Shown: positions 45,577 to 53,523 of the stretch, piece after piece | Layout: each line of letters starts with the position of its first letter | Position numbering within the stretch: the stretch's first letter is position 1 | NCBI RefSeq assembly: GCF_002252525.1 | Contig: NZ_NNRM01000022.1 | Span: 1-64,000, forward strand | Source of the DNA: Brucella pseudogrignonensis | GTDB lineage: Bacteria > Pseudomonadota > Alphaproteobacteria > Rhizobiales > Rhizobiaceae | Reading direction: 5' to 3' | Length of the DNA stretch: 64,000 nt | Translations under genes and position numbers: made by a program | The notes under the pieces: model-generated | Seen by the model: only the letters and a program-made list of their open reading frames with translations | What the model was told of the DNA's origin: nothing | Database searches by the model: none

Positions 45577-45638
45577 GACATTTTCCTTTTCAGTTAAACC
45601 TAGAGAAGTGATGTTTAATAATCAGGTTCTTTATGGTA

Positions 45639-45648
45639 ACTAGGTAGT
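45639..45648. promoter_or_regulatory. Possible HxlR operator
   Basis: ACTAGGTAGT at 45639-45648 is a short palindrome (ACTA-GG-TAGT) in the 296-base gap between the divergent oxidoreductase and HxlR genes. HxlR-family sites often have TAC/GTA-rich dyads. GGTACATGGAAGTAACC near 45692 is a second, imperfect candidate. No other feature is supported in this gap. Confidence 0.3.
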
Positions 45649-45872
45649 CGAGATGAGAAGCCTTGTGAAGAACGCACTTTTTCATGTTTAAGGTACATGG
45701 AAGTAACCGCGTTGCTGGCAAGAGCAGAAATCGCCGATAAAAACTGTAGGCTTTGGCGCGCGTACGACTTCCCCAAGTGCAAAACGTCTTTGGGGAAAGA
45801 GGTGTCTGGAAGCGATGATTTAAAGCGTGCCGCCTGAACTCGATTAAGCGCGATGCGCTTTAAGGAGTAAGA

Positions 45873-46295
45873 ATGAAAAATACGACCGAGCCAAATGCGA
45901 GCTCGCCCTTATTGTCTTCAACACCCGCTTTTCAGGCCGATCCCGAAGGTGAGGGCTCATGCCCTATTCGCGAGGTGCTGGATCGCGTCGGTGATACCTG
46001 GAGCATTCTCGTGGTTTTCAATCTGCAAACGGGTTCATTGCGTTTCAACGCTTTACGTCGCGCGATTGAGGGCATTTCCCAGCGAATGCTGACCGTTACC
46101 CTGCGATCTCTCGAACGCGATGGATTGGTCGCGCGTCATGTACGTCCAACATCTCCACCGGAAGTGACTTATTCACTTACCGAGCTTGGTCATTCGCTGG
46201 CCGTGCCGATTGATGTGTTGGGCCAGTGGGCGGTTAAAAATCGCGAGGAAATGCGTAGCGCCCGTTCACGCTTTGATGCAGCTACGGAAGATTAA
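45873..46295 (+). CDS. HxlR-family transcriptional regulator
   Basis: A winged-helix regulator of 140 residues. The HxlR core runs from CPIREVLDRVGDTWSILVVF (near residue 30, with the sensing-type cysteine at its start) through LRFNALRRAIEGISQRML and LERDGLVARHVRPTSPPEV to a C-terminal helix. Members with this N-terminal Cys respond to reactive electrophiles. It is divergent from the NmrA-like oxidoreductase, the probable target. The ribosome site AAGGAG lies 7 bases before ATG. Confidence 0.9.
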   Translation: MKNTTEPNASSPLLSSTPAFQADPEGEGSCPIREVLDRVGDTWSILVVFNLQTGSLRFNALRRAIEGISQRMLTVTLRSLERDGLVARHVRPTSPPEVTYSLTELGHSLAVPIDVLGQWAVKNREEMRSARSRFDAATED

Positions 46296-46347
46296 GGAAC
46301 CTGATATCGGCGCGCTCGTTGTTCTCTTGAAAAAGGGAGTAAGGATC

Positions 46348-46545
46348 ATGCCAGCAAAATCACAGGCGCAGCAAAAAGCTGCCGGTGCAGCACTCGCTGC
46401 CAAGCGCGGTGAAATCAAAAAGAGTGAGCTGATCGGTGCATCGAAAGAAATGTATGAGTCGATGACCGAGAAGGAACTGGAAGAATTTGCGGAAACCAAA
46501 CGCAAGGGCTTGCCGGAGCATGTTTCAGACAAGAAGAGCAGCTGA
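46348..46545 (+). CDS. DUF3008 family small protein
   Basis: A protein of 65 residues (MPAKSQAQQKAAGAALAAKR...), highly charged and helical, matching the DUF3008 family found widely in alphaproteobacteria as small cytoplasmic proteins of unknown function, sometimes induced by stress. The segment SKEMYESMTEKELEEFAETK near residue 33 is the family core. The start ATG at 46348 follows AGGATC. A hairpin AGAGCAGCTG/CAGCTGCTCT overlaps the stop codon. Confidence 0.85.
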   Translation: MPAKSQAQQKAAGAALAAKRGEIKKSELIGASKEMYESMTEKELEEFAETKRKGLPEHVSDKKSS

Positions 46546-46563
46546 CTTTTAATCAGCTGCTCT
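46535..46563 (+). terminator. Hairpin overlapping the DUF3008 stop codon
   Basis: AGAGCAGCTG (46535-46544) and CAGCTGCTCT (46554-46563) form a perfect 10-base stem with an ACTTTTAAT loop. There is no U-run after it, so termination may be weak. Confidence 0.5.
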
Positions 46564-46584
46564 CCAAGATTACAAAACTATAGC

Positions 46585-47007
46585 CTATTTTGCGCCTTTT
46601 CCGGGCGCAAGCTCAATAGCTTTCAGCTTGCCGCCGGTAATTCCACAGCGCAAAGTGATTGTATCCCACTGCGCACCGCTTCTATTGCGCGCTTCTCCCG
46701 GAACGGAAATCACCGCAGAAACCTTGCTTGCGTCTTTCGCGCTGAATTTCGATGATTTGTCATTCGTAGTGGCTGCTGCAATGTCCGCTTTGGTGAAGCC
46801 AAGGCGGTCGTATTTCTTGCTTTTCTTCACATAGTCATAGGCGCTTGCAATGCAGTCGGCCACCTGCGGCGATGCCTGCTGATCTTTTGCGAGCGTTTGG
46901 TAGTTTCCGGTAAAATCTTGCGAGCGCTTAGGTACCGCATCTGCATGGGCTGCGCCCGCAATTCCAAGTGTAAAAATTGCAGAAAGTATAAGTTGGGTCG
47001 ATTTCAT
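46585..47007 (-). CDS. Conserved exported protein, possibly BspC-like
   Basis: A protein of 140 residues from ATG at 47007, which begins with a Sec signal peptide (MKSTQLILSAIFTLGIAGA) cleaved near an AHA-D site. The mature part has a C-terminal strand pattern (WDTITLRCGITGGKLKAIEL) and two cysteines, one in VADCIASAY and one in LRCG, likely a disulfide. The layout resembles small Brucella exported proteins of the BspC type, but that name is uncertain. The frame is open upstream but without homology. AAGGAAGC lies before the start. Confidence 0.7.
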   Translation of the reverse strand: MKSTQLILSAIFTLGIAGAAHADAVPKRSQDFTGNYQTLAKDQQASPQVADCIASAYDYVKKSKKYDRLGFTKADIAAATTNDKSSKFSAKDASKVSAVISVPGEARNRSGAQWDTITLRCGITGGKLKAIELAPGKGAK

Positions 47008-47113
47008 GGATCGCTTCCTTTGAACAGCTACCGCGCAAAGTGCGGTAAGCAAATCGATAATGACGATGCTATTAGAAACGCAGATTGGATTTTTTTGTGT
47101 TTTCCCCGTCACC

Positions 47114-47219
47114 TAGAGCGCATCCCGAAAAGTGCGAAGCGGTTTTCGGAAAAAGATGCGCGTAGAAACAAATGGATAGAGCATTTCCAATAATTCAATC
47201 AAAACAGGAAATGCTCTAG
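47114..47219. repeat. Dispersed palindromic repeat, copy 3
   Basis: The best-preserved copy: CGCATCCCGAAAAGTGCG with AAGCGGTTTTCGG and GATGCGCG, then GTAGAAACAAA and a perfect 12-base inverted repeat TAGAGCATTTCC (47177-47188) / GGAAATGCTCTA (47207-47218). It lies between two leftward genes. Confidence 0.75.
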
Positions 47220-47228
47220 CAGAATATC

Positions 47229-48227
47229 TTACTGGCAGATTCGAGCAAGGCAGGATTTGCCGTGACAGCCCTGATCCAGATGCATGTTTGTGCGATGCGC
47301 AGCATCGCCGTCGGGCCCGATCACAGTCATGAAAAGCTTGCAGCTCGCACCATGCACCGCGCGCCAGAAAGTTTTCTCTTTTTCAGACCCATTCCAACCG
47401 CTTTCGAGCTCCGTCTTCGAGCCATCTGAAAACTTAAATGACATGATATCAAGCGCATTGGCGAAAGCGTGTTCTGACACTCGCCCCGTCGAAGCACCAT
47501 TGACCTTGCGGCACTGGTAATCCGAACCGGTGCCGATTTCAGTGATCTTGATGCTGTCGCCGTACACTTTCTTCGCGGCGTCACTGACATCTTTCGACCA
47601 CTCAGCAAGCGTCACAGCCATGGCGCAATTTGTCGTGACTGCGGTGGCGAATTTCAGCGGCTCGGTTTTTCCTATAGCTGTGAGCGATAGAGGCGAACGA
47701 GCGCTGCATTGCGGGCCGTCTTCAATCGGTGACAACAGTTTGCCCTCTACGTCTCCAGCCATCAGCGCAGGACATGACACTTGATAGACACGTTCGGGCT
47801 TTGCAGGGGGTGCTGGTGCGGGGGGTGGTTCAGCGCTTTCTACCGGTTGTTCTGGTTTTTTATCGGGAAGTGGAGCCTTTTCAGTAGGAGGTGTTTGAGT
47901 GGGCTCCGATTGTTCAGGCTGCTTTGCTGTTTCCTCTTCGCGGCGAGGTGATGGCGTCGGTAACGGAATAACCACGGGTGCGGGGGTAGCTGATGGGCTA
48001 GGCGCAGCAGGCAATGCTTTTGATTGCTTTTGTTTGGCTATACGCTTTTTCTTCGGTCGCTTGTGGGAAGATGTGTGTCTGGCGTTACCGTTTAACATCC
48101 TTTCGATAAGGTTCTGCGCGTTAGCGCTCGAAAGACTGCCCCAGTTCTCTTGCGGAAACACCACAATCGCGAAAGTAGCGAAGGCGATAATCATCGGCCT
48201 TTGAAGGAAAGCGAAGGAAACGGCCAT
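47229..48227 (-). CDS. Extensin-like C-terminal domain protein, exported
   Basis: A protein of 332 residues from ATG at 48227, which has AGAGG 7 bases upstream; a GTG two codons earlier lacks that spacing. It has an N-terminal membrane anchor or signal (FLQRPMIIAFATFAIVVF), a 100-residue Pro/Lys/Glu-rich linker that would span the periplasm, and a C-terminal extensin-like domain of about 180 residues with paired cysteines (SCPALMAG, TTNCAMAV, YQCRKVNG) and a histidine/aspartate cluster (SEHAFANALDI, NMHLDQGCHGKSC). The domain resembles D-Ala-D-Ala carboxypeptidase-like hydrolases. A cell-wall role is inferred. Confidence 0.85.
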   Translation of the reverse strand: MAVSFAFLQRPMIIAFATFAIVVFPQENWGSLSSANAQNLIERMLNGNARHTSSHKRPKKKRIAKQKQSKALPAAPSPSATPAPVVIPLPTPSPRREEETAKQPEQSEPTQTPPTEKAPLPDKKPEQPVESAEPPPAPAPPAKPERVYQVSCPALMAGDVEGKLLSPIEDGPQCSARSPLSLTAIGKTEPLKFATAVTTNCAMAVTLAEWSKDVSDAAKKVYGDSIKITEIGTGSDYQCRKVNGASTGRVSEHAFANALDIMSFKFSDGSKTELESGWNGSEKEKTFWRAVHGASCKLFMTVIGPDGDAAHRTNMHLDQGCHGKSCLARICQ

Positions 48228-48421
48228 ATTCACCTCTTTTGATATCGGGCGCTAACGAGTAATGTTGAAAGGTGATATGTCGTTCCTTCACGCTTGATGG
48301 CAGAACGTTGCAATTGGCCTCGATCAGACCCAGTTCGACGTGCTTCTTCTATAAATGATGCCTTGTGCCATTTAAGATCCGCTTTGAACTAGCCAAATGG
48401 CTTAAAATCAGGGCTTCAGCC

Positions 48422-48450
48422 TTGACAAGATGACACTCCAATGACTAAAA
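48422..48450 (+). promoter_or_regulatory. Possible rpsD promoter
   Basis: A perfect TTGACA at 48422-48427 is followed after 17 bases by CTAAAA at 48445-48450, within the 389-base gap between the extensin gene and rpsD. Transcription would start near 48457, giving a leader of about 160 bases, long enough for S4 or other translational control. A GGAGC/GCTCC hairpin lies just after. Confidence 0.5.
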
Positions 48451-48616
48451 GCCGCCATCGCTGGAGCCTAAACGCTCCGGCGTTTCATTTGACGTGTCCC
48501 GTGGATGAGGATCGCAGCTGCGCGCTTCATTCTGTCAGTCCTTGAAACCCAAGGGCAGAGGAGGGCGCGTTTCCTGTCTGCGCCGTAAGGTGCACTAACT
48601 TTTTAAAGGAAATGCG

Positions 48617-49234
48617 ATGAGCAAGCGCGAATCCGCTAAGTACAAAATTGATCGCCGCCTTGGCGAAAACATCTGGGGCCGTCCGAAGTCCCCTGTAAAC
48701 CGTCGTGAATATGGCCCAGGCCAGCACGGTCAGCGCCGTAAGGGCAAGCTGTCCGACTTCGGTGTACAGCTCCGCGCAAAGCAGAAGCTCAAGGGCTTCT
48801 ACGGCGATATCTCGGAAAAGCAGTTCCGCAAGACCTATGACGAAGCAGCTCGCCGCAAGGGCGATACCGGTGAAAACCTCATCGGCCTGCTCGAATCGCG
48901 TCTGGACGCTGTTGTGTACCGCGCAAAGTTCGTTCCAACGATCTTCGCTGCACGCCAGTTCATCAACCACGGTCACGTCAACGTAAACGGCCGCCGCGTC
49001 AACATTCAGTCCTACCGCCTGAAGGCTGGTGACGTTGTTGAAGTTCGCGAAAAGTCGAAGCAGCTCGTTGTTGTTCTCGAAGCTGTTGCGCTCGCAGAAC
49101 GCGATGTTCCTGACTACGTTGAAGTCGATCACAACAAGATGGTTGCGACCTTCGCACGCGTTCCAGTTCTCGGCGACGTTCCATACGCCGTTCAGATGGA
49201 ACCAAACCTCGTCGTCGAATTCTATTCGCGTTAA
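48617..49234 (+). CDS. rpsD: 30S ribosomal protein S4
   Basis: A primary rRNA-binding protein of 205 residues that starts assembly of the small subunit and forms part of the mRNA entry tunnel. The S4 N-terminal domain ([20 protein letters not shown]) is followed by [20 protein letters not shown] and the S4 RNA-binding fold [20 protein letters not shown] near residue 94. The zinc-finger cysteines of some S4 proteins are absent. It is monocistronic, not in the alpha operon, as in other Rhizobiales. AAAGGAAA precedes the start and a strong terminator follows. Confidence 0.97.
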   Translation: MSKRESAKYKIDRRLGENIWGRPKSPVNRREYGPGQHGQRRKGKLSDFGVQLRAKQKLKGFYGDISEKQFRKTYDEAARRKGDTGENLIGLLESRLDAVVYRAKFVPTIFAARQFINHGHVNVNGRRVNIQSYRLKAGDVVEVREKSKQLVVVLEAVALAERDVPDYVEVDHNKMVATFARVPVLGDVPYAVQMEPNLVVEFYSR

Positions 49235-49269
49235 TTTTGAGCCTCTGGCTCATTTAGCTGAAATAAATG

Positions 49270-49300
49270 GCCGCCCTCGGTTTTCCCGAGGGCGGCTTTT
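49270..49300 (+). terminator. Terminator of rpsD
   Basis: GCCGCCCTCGG (49270-49280) and CCGAGGGCGGC (49286-49296) form a perfect 11-base stem followed by TTTTCTGT. Confidence 0.93.
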
Positions 49301-49340
49301 CTGTATGTAAACATAATCTCTCTTATTCGCAGGAAGCATC

Positions 49341-50231
49341 ATGAACGCTTTTGATCCTAACATCGGGTCAGATATCGCAGACGAAAACGGAGGCGATGGC
49401 TGCCACCCACTTTTCCGCGATGTGCCAGCCTCGGTTGAGTTCAACAAGCTGCGTAAACGTCTCCTGCGTCATACGCGCCAGGCTATCGAAGACTTTGCCA
49501 TGGTAAAGCCCGGTGAGCGTTGGATGGTTTGCCTTTCCGGAGGTAAGGATTCCTACGGTCTGTTGGCGCTTCTGCTCGATCTCAAATGGCGCGGTGTGCT
49601 GCCGGTGGAATTGCTGGCGGTCAATCTCGATCAGGGCCAGCCAAATTTTCCGAAGCACATTCTGCCGGATTTCCTGAACAGCTACGGTATTAAGCATCGC
49701 ATCGAGTATCAGGACACCTATTCCATTGTTACTGAAAAGCTGCCTGAAAACAGCACCTATTGCTCCCTTTGCTCGCGTTTGCGCCGCGGCAATCTATATC
49801 GCATAGCGCGAGAAGAAGGCTGCTCGGCCGTTGTTCTCGGCCATCATCGCGAAGACATTCTCGAAACCTTCTTCATGAATCTTTTCCATGGTGGCCGTCT
49901 TGCCGCCATGCCGCCGAAGCTTCTCAATGACGAAGGTGATCTCATGGTTTTCCGTCCGCTCGCCTATGCGGCGGAAGAGGATATGGAAAAGTTTGCGACT
50001 GCGATGCAGTTTCCGATCATTCCTTGCGATCTCTGCGGTAGCCAGGAAGGTCTGCAGCGCAATGCAATGAAGGCGATGCTGACCGATATCGAAAAGCGTA
50101 TGCCGGGCCGTAAGGACACGATGATCCGCGCCATGACCAATGTGCGCCCGAGCCATCTTCTCGACCGCAAACTGTTCGATTTCGCAGGCCTGATGGCAAA
50201 TTCCGACGTGGAGAATGATAGTGCAGTTTGA
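49341..50231 (+). CDS. ttcA: tRNA 2-thiocytidine(32) synthetase
   Basis: An ATP-dependent sulfur-transfer enzyme of 296 residues that makes 2-thiocytidine at position 32 of some tRNAs. The PP-loop is [14 protein letters not shown] near residue 64. An iron-sulfur cluster is held by cysteines in [12 protein letters not shown] near residue 139 and CDLCGSQEG near residue 230. [18 protein letters not shown] near residue 165 is a family motif. The grxD-bolA iron-sulfur genes lie 2 kb away, but link only by position. The next gene starts inside its last codons. Confidence 0.95.
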   Translation: MNAFDPNIGSDIADENGGDGCHPLFRDVPASVEFNKLRKRLLRHTRQAIEDFAMVKPGERWMVCLSGGKDSYGLLALLLDLKWRGVLPVELLAVNLDQGQPNFPKHILPDFLNSYGIKHRIEYQDTYSIVTEKLPENSTYCSLCSRLRRGNLYRIAREEGCSAVVLGHHREDILETFFMNLFHGGRLAAMPPKLLNDEGDLMVFRPLAYAAEEDMEKFATAMQFPIIPCDLCGSQEGLQRNAMKAMLTDIEKRMPGRKDTMIRAMTNVRPSHLLDRKLFDFAGLMANSDVENDSAV

Positions 50232-51048
50232 TGAAAAGCAGATTGATTGGCTGGCCGATCTTCTGGCAGACGCAGCCAACGAAGAAATCATGCCTCGCTT
50301 TCGCCAGCTGGGGCAGGGCGATATTCGCCAAAAGACCTCTGCTGCCGATCTCGTCACAGAAGCCGATGTGAATGCCGAGCGCTATATCACGGCGCGCCTC
50401 AATGAACGCTTTCCCAACGCGCTGATCGTGGGGGAAGAGGCTTGTTCTGATGATGAGGCTTTGCTTGATGGGCTCGGTGATGCGGATCTTGCATTCACGA
50501 TCGATCCAGTCGATGGCACCTTCAATTTTGCTTCAGGTGTTCCCCTTTTCGGCGTAATGCTGGCGGTTGTTGCCAAAGGCGAGACAGTTGCCGGCATTAT
50601 CTACGACCCAGTCGGCAAGGACTGGATTCTTGCTTCAAAGGGTAGTGGCGCGCATATTCGCCATGCCAATGGTTCAACGAGCCGCGTGAGTGTGGCTGAG
50701 CCTGTTGATATTTCGCAGATGACCGGTGCGGTTTCCTGGCAATATACTGTCGATCCGATCCGTTCGCGCCTTGCACGCAACCAGACGAAGTTTCTCTCCA
50801 AGATCGGCTATCGCTGTGCGGCACATGAATATCGTATTATCGCGACGGGTGGCGCGCATTTCGCAGTCTATAACAAGCTGATGCCGTGGGATCATTTGCC
50901 CGGTGCGCTTATCCATCAGGAAGCGGGTGGGTATCTCGCACGCTGGGATGAAAGCGACTATCTGCCGTCGCACACCGGCGGTGGGCTGCTGATTGCACCT
51001 GACAAGGAAAGCTGGAAAGCCATTCAGGCCGCTCTTTGGGAAGAATAA
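50215..51048 (+). CDS. Inositol-monophosphatase-family phosphatase
   Basis: A metal-dependent phosphatase of 277 residues. Motifs are [10 protein letters not shown] with GEEAC downstream, the metal-binding [15 protein letters not shown] near residue 94 and [16 protein letters not shown] near residue 226. The family includes inositol-1-phosphatase, CysQ and fructose-1,6-bisphosphatase-like enzymes; the substrate cannot be settled from sequence alone. It overlaps the ttcA end by 17 bases, so expression is coupled to tRNA thiolation, and it ends at a bidirectional terminator. Confidence 0.9.
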   Translation: MIVQFDEKQIDWLADLLADAANEEIMPRFRQLGQGDIRQKTSAADLVTEADVNAERYITARLNERFPNALIVGEEACSDDEALLDGLGDADLAFTIDPVDGTFNFASGVPLFGVMLAVVAKGETVAGIIYDPVGKDWILASKGSGAHIRHANGSTSRVSVAEPVDISQMTGAVSWQYTVDPIRSRLARNQTKFLSKIGYRCAAHEYRIIATGGAHFAVYNKLMPWDHLPGALIHQEAGGYLARWDESDYLPSHTGGGLLIAPDKESWKAIQAALWEE

Positions 51049-51049
51049 G

Positions 51050-51075
51050 AAAAGCCCGCCATTTGGCGGGCTTTT
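51050..51075. terminator. Bidirectional terminator
   Basis: AAAAGCCCGCC (51050-51060) and GGCGGGCTTTT (51065-51075) form a perfect 11-base stem with an ATTT loop. It separates the converging phosphatase and efflux genes, with U-runs on both strands. Confidence 0.93.
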
Positions 51076-51085
51076 CAGTTTCTAC

Positions 51086-52339
51086 TCAGATTGGCTTGTT
51101 GTGCGGCTTGAACATCTTGCCGCGCTCTGCAATCAAAACGCAGATGAATGCGATGAAGCCCAGCACACAATAGCCTGCGGCGACCGGTGTTGTCGTTCCA
51201 TCGAATGCCTGACCGATGACTGCGCCGAGTGCTGCGCCGATGACTGTCTGTGCAAAGCCCAAAACGGAAGATGCCGTACCGGCGACTTCGCCCAGAGGCT
51301 CCATAGCCAGCGCATTGAAGTTAGCCGTTACAAGGCTGAACGAGAACATGATGGTCATATAGATCGTCATCAGCATCCAGAATGGCACGGGACCGCTGAA
51401 CGTCACAGAAAGCACGACCCAAAGCAGGCTGAAGCCGACAAATACCAGCAGCATCGTCTGTGAAATGCGGCGCATACCGTAGCGACCGACAAGGCGGGAG
51501 TTGAGGAACGATGCGAGAGCAAGCGTCATGGCGACGGCAGCAAAGGCCAGCGGAAACAGCGATCCAAGCTTGTAGATATCAACAAAGATCTGCTGCGCCG
51601 AGTTGATGTAGCCGAACAGCGCTCCAAGAATGAACGAGGTGCCGAGCATGTAGAAGAGCGCCACGCGGTTGGACAGAACGATGCCAAAACCACCGATTAC
51701 ACTCTTGACTGTCAAAGGACGACGATGGCTGACGGGCAGCGTTTCGGGCAGGCGCAAATATGCCCATACACCGATTATAACAGCCATAAGCGCCATAGAC
51801 AGAAAGATCAGATGCCATTCACCGAACAGCATAATCAGCTGACCGGTTGCTGGAGCGACCACTGGCAGGATCATGAAGACCATCATGACGAGCGACATGA
51901 CTTCAGCCATCTGGCGCCCGGCAAACTTATCGCGAACAACTGAAACGGCAATTACACGCGTTGCTGCGGCACCCAGTCCCTGCAATACGCGCAGAACAAT
52001 AAGTGTTGTGAAATCCGTTGCAACGGCTGCACCAAGTGCTGCGAGTATATAGATCAGCAAACCGCCAAAGAGAGGTAATCTTCTGCCGAAACGGTCGCTC
52101 AGCGGACCATAGAACAGTTGCGATACGCCAAAGCCGAGCAGATAGGCCGTAATGACAAACTGTGCGTGATTTTCTGAGAGCACGCCAAGGCTGGCACCAA
52201 TTTGCGGCAGACCAGGCAGCATAATATCCACTGCCAACGCATTGATTGCCATGATCGCTGCAATGAGAGCGATGAACTCGCCGCGCCCGCGCATGGAAGT
52301 CTTCTGGTCCGGAGAACCATTTTGAATGTCGATTGGCAT
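51086..52339 (-). CDS. Bcr/CflA-family multidrug efflux MFS transporter
   Basis: A protein of 417 residues with twelve membrane helices, a drug/proton antiporter. The DHA1 motifs are present: motif D1 (DIMLPGLPQIGASLGV) in helix 1, motif A GPLSDRFGRRLPLFGG near residue 79 and motif C-like GLGAAATRVIAVSVVRD near residue 120. The start ATG at 52339 (MPIDIQNGSPDQ) follows GAGGAC about 8 bases upstream; the longer frame is less likely. Its substrates cannot be told from sequence; chloramphenicol and bicyclomycin are classic ones. It stands between two terminators. Confidence 0.9.
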   Translation of the reverse strand: MPIDIQNGSPDQKTSMRGRGEFIALIAAIMAINALAVDIMLPGLPQIGASLGVLSENHAQFVITAYLLGFGVSQLFYGPLSDRFGRRLPLFGGLLIYILAALGAAVATDFTTLIVLRVLQGLGAAATRVIAVSVVRDKFAGRQMAEVMSLVMMVFMILPVVAPATGQLIMLFGEWHLIFLSMALMAVIIGVWAYLRLPETLPVSHRRPLTVKSVIGGFGIVLSNRVALFYMLGTSFILGALFGYINSAQQIFVDIYKLGSLFPLAFAAVAMTLALASFLNSRLVGRYGMRRISQTMLLVFVGFSLLWVVLSVTFSGPVPFWMLMTIYMTIMFSFSLVTANFNALAMEPLGEVAGTASSVLGFAQTVIGAALGAVIGQAFDGTTTPVAAGYCVLGFIAFICVLIAERGKMFKPHNKPI

Positions 52340-52458
52340 TTGGGTAGTCCTCGATAAACGGCACACCGGTCAGGGGAGTGCCGGTGTAGTAGTCAGAATT
52401 TAGAAAACAGCGGCCCGGCAGCAGATGCTGCCTATGATGGCTATGCATCGGGCAATAG

Positions 52459-52485
52459 AAAAGGCGCCATGAAACGGCGCCTTTT
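52459..52485. terminator. Terminator of the bolA-grxD transcript
   Basis: AAAAGGCGCC (52459-52468) and GGCGCCTTTT (52476-52485) form a 10-base stem with a 7-base loop and U-runs on both strands, 44 bases after the grxD stop. Confidence 0.88.
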
Positions 52486-52528
52486 AGAAAAGGTGAGCTT
52501 TAAAAGCCGTATGAGGGGTAATTAATCC

Positions 52529-52861
52529 TCAAGCGGCCTTGGTTGCAATACCCTTATCGGTAAAAAGTGCCTGTAGTTCGCTGGACTGGAACATTTCGCG
52601 GATGATGTCGCAACCGCCAACAAATTCGCCCTTTACATAGAGCTGAGGAATGGTTGGCCAGTTGGAGTAATCCTTGATGCCCTGACGGATTTCGTCGGAA
52701 GCAAGAACGTTCACGCCCTTATAATCGACGCCGATATAGTCGAGAATCTGAACGACCTGACCGGAGAAACCGCACTGTGGGAAACCTGGTGTGCCCTTCA
52801 TGAACAGCACGACGTCGTTGGTCTTCACTTCATTGTCGATGAAATCGTTGATTCCGGTCAT
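52529..52861 (-). CDS. grxD: Monothiol glutaredoxin, Grx4 type
   Basis: An iron-sulfur-cluster-carrying glutaredoxin of 110 residues. The monothiol CGFS active site is in [16 protein letters not shown] at about residues 20-35; the glutathione-binding [19 protein letters not shown] follows near residue 68. With BolA it forms the Grx4-BolA complex that senses and delivers [2Fe-2S] clusters. The bolA gene is upstream on the same strand, and purL precedes that, an order known in Rhizobiales. Confidence 0.96.
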   Translation of the reverse strand: MTGINDFIDNEVKTNDVVLFMKGTPGFPQCGFSGQVVQILDYIGVDYKGVNVLASDEIRQGIKDYSNWPTIPQLYVKGEFVGGCDIIREMFQSSELQALFTDKGIATKAA

Positions 52862-53028
52862 TTTAGTTCCTTTCAGGATGCCGGTTCAAATCCCGGCCCG
52901 CGTAGGGAGAGGTTCTACCCCAATATAGTAAGCTGAGCTTTGGTAATCACCCTCTAAAGGTGAAAGCAAGTCAAATTAGCGCGAAATCAGGCTGTTTTGG
53001 GGGCAACATCTTGCCGCAGGAAGAAAAT

Positions 53029-53112
53029 CACCGCCCGGATTGTCGTTTCCAAGTGCCAATGCGTGTATTTCAACACTTGGCTAAAGGCTGGAAAGCTCAA
53101 CCGAGGGCGGTG
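53029..53112 (-). other. Nested inverted repeats between bolA and grxD
   Basis: CACCGCCC (53029-53036) and GGGCGGTG (53105-53112) enclose CCAAGTG (53049-53055) and CACTTGG (53074-53080). Both pairs are perfect and properly nested, so the 84-base segment of the bolA-grxD transcript can fold into a compact structure. No family of structured RNA is recognised. Confidence 0.4.
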
Positions 53113-53122
53113 TTGGATTAGT

Positions 53123-53356
53123 TTATTCTGGTACGCTGGTCTGGAGGGCAAGGGCGTGAAGCACGCCGCCCATGTTGCCCTTGAGGGCGTCATAGACCAT
53201 CTGGTGCTGCTGCACGCGTGACTTGCCACGGAAACTTTCCGCAACAACTTCCGCCGCATAATGATCTCCGTCTCCGGCAAGGTCGCGGATCGTAACCTTT
53301 GCGCCGGGAATACCTTCGCGTATCAGTTTTTCGATCTCATGAGCGTCCATAGCCAT
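53123..53356 (-). CDS. bolA: BolA-family protein
   Basis: A protein of 77 residues, the partner of Grx4 in iron-sulfur and iron regulation. The BolA fold is visible: an N-terminal helix (HEIEKLIREGIPGAKVTIRD), the central DHYAAEVVAESFRGKSRVQQHQMVYDAL with the conserved histidine, and a C-terminal helix. It lies between purL and grxD on the leftward strand, 261 bases before grxD with a structured gap. Confidence 0.93.
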   Translation of the reverse strand: MAMDAHEIEKLIREGIPGAKVTIRDLAGDGDHYAAEVVAESFRGKSRVQQHQMVYDALKGNMGGVLHALALQTSVPE

Positions 53357-53523
53357 GCAAAATCTCCTGCCTTTTAGGGCTTCTTCTTGTTCGTTTCGAA
53401 TCGTAACGCATCATCGTGATACGTCAATATTCAACTGTCTAACGTTTAAATTGCCGACAAGCAAACGCCCGGCGCGGTGTTCCCGGCCGGGCGTCAATTG
53501 GTAACAGTTCTAACCAATAACGA

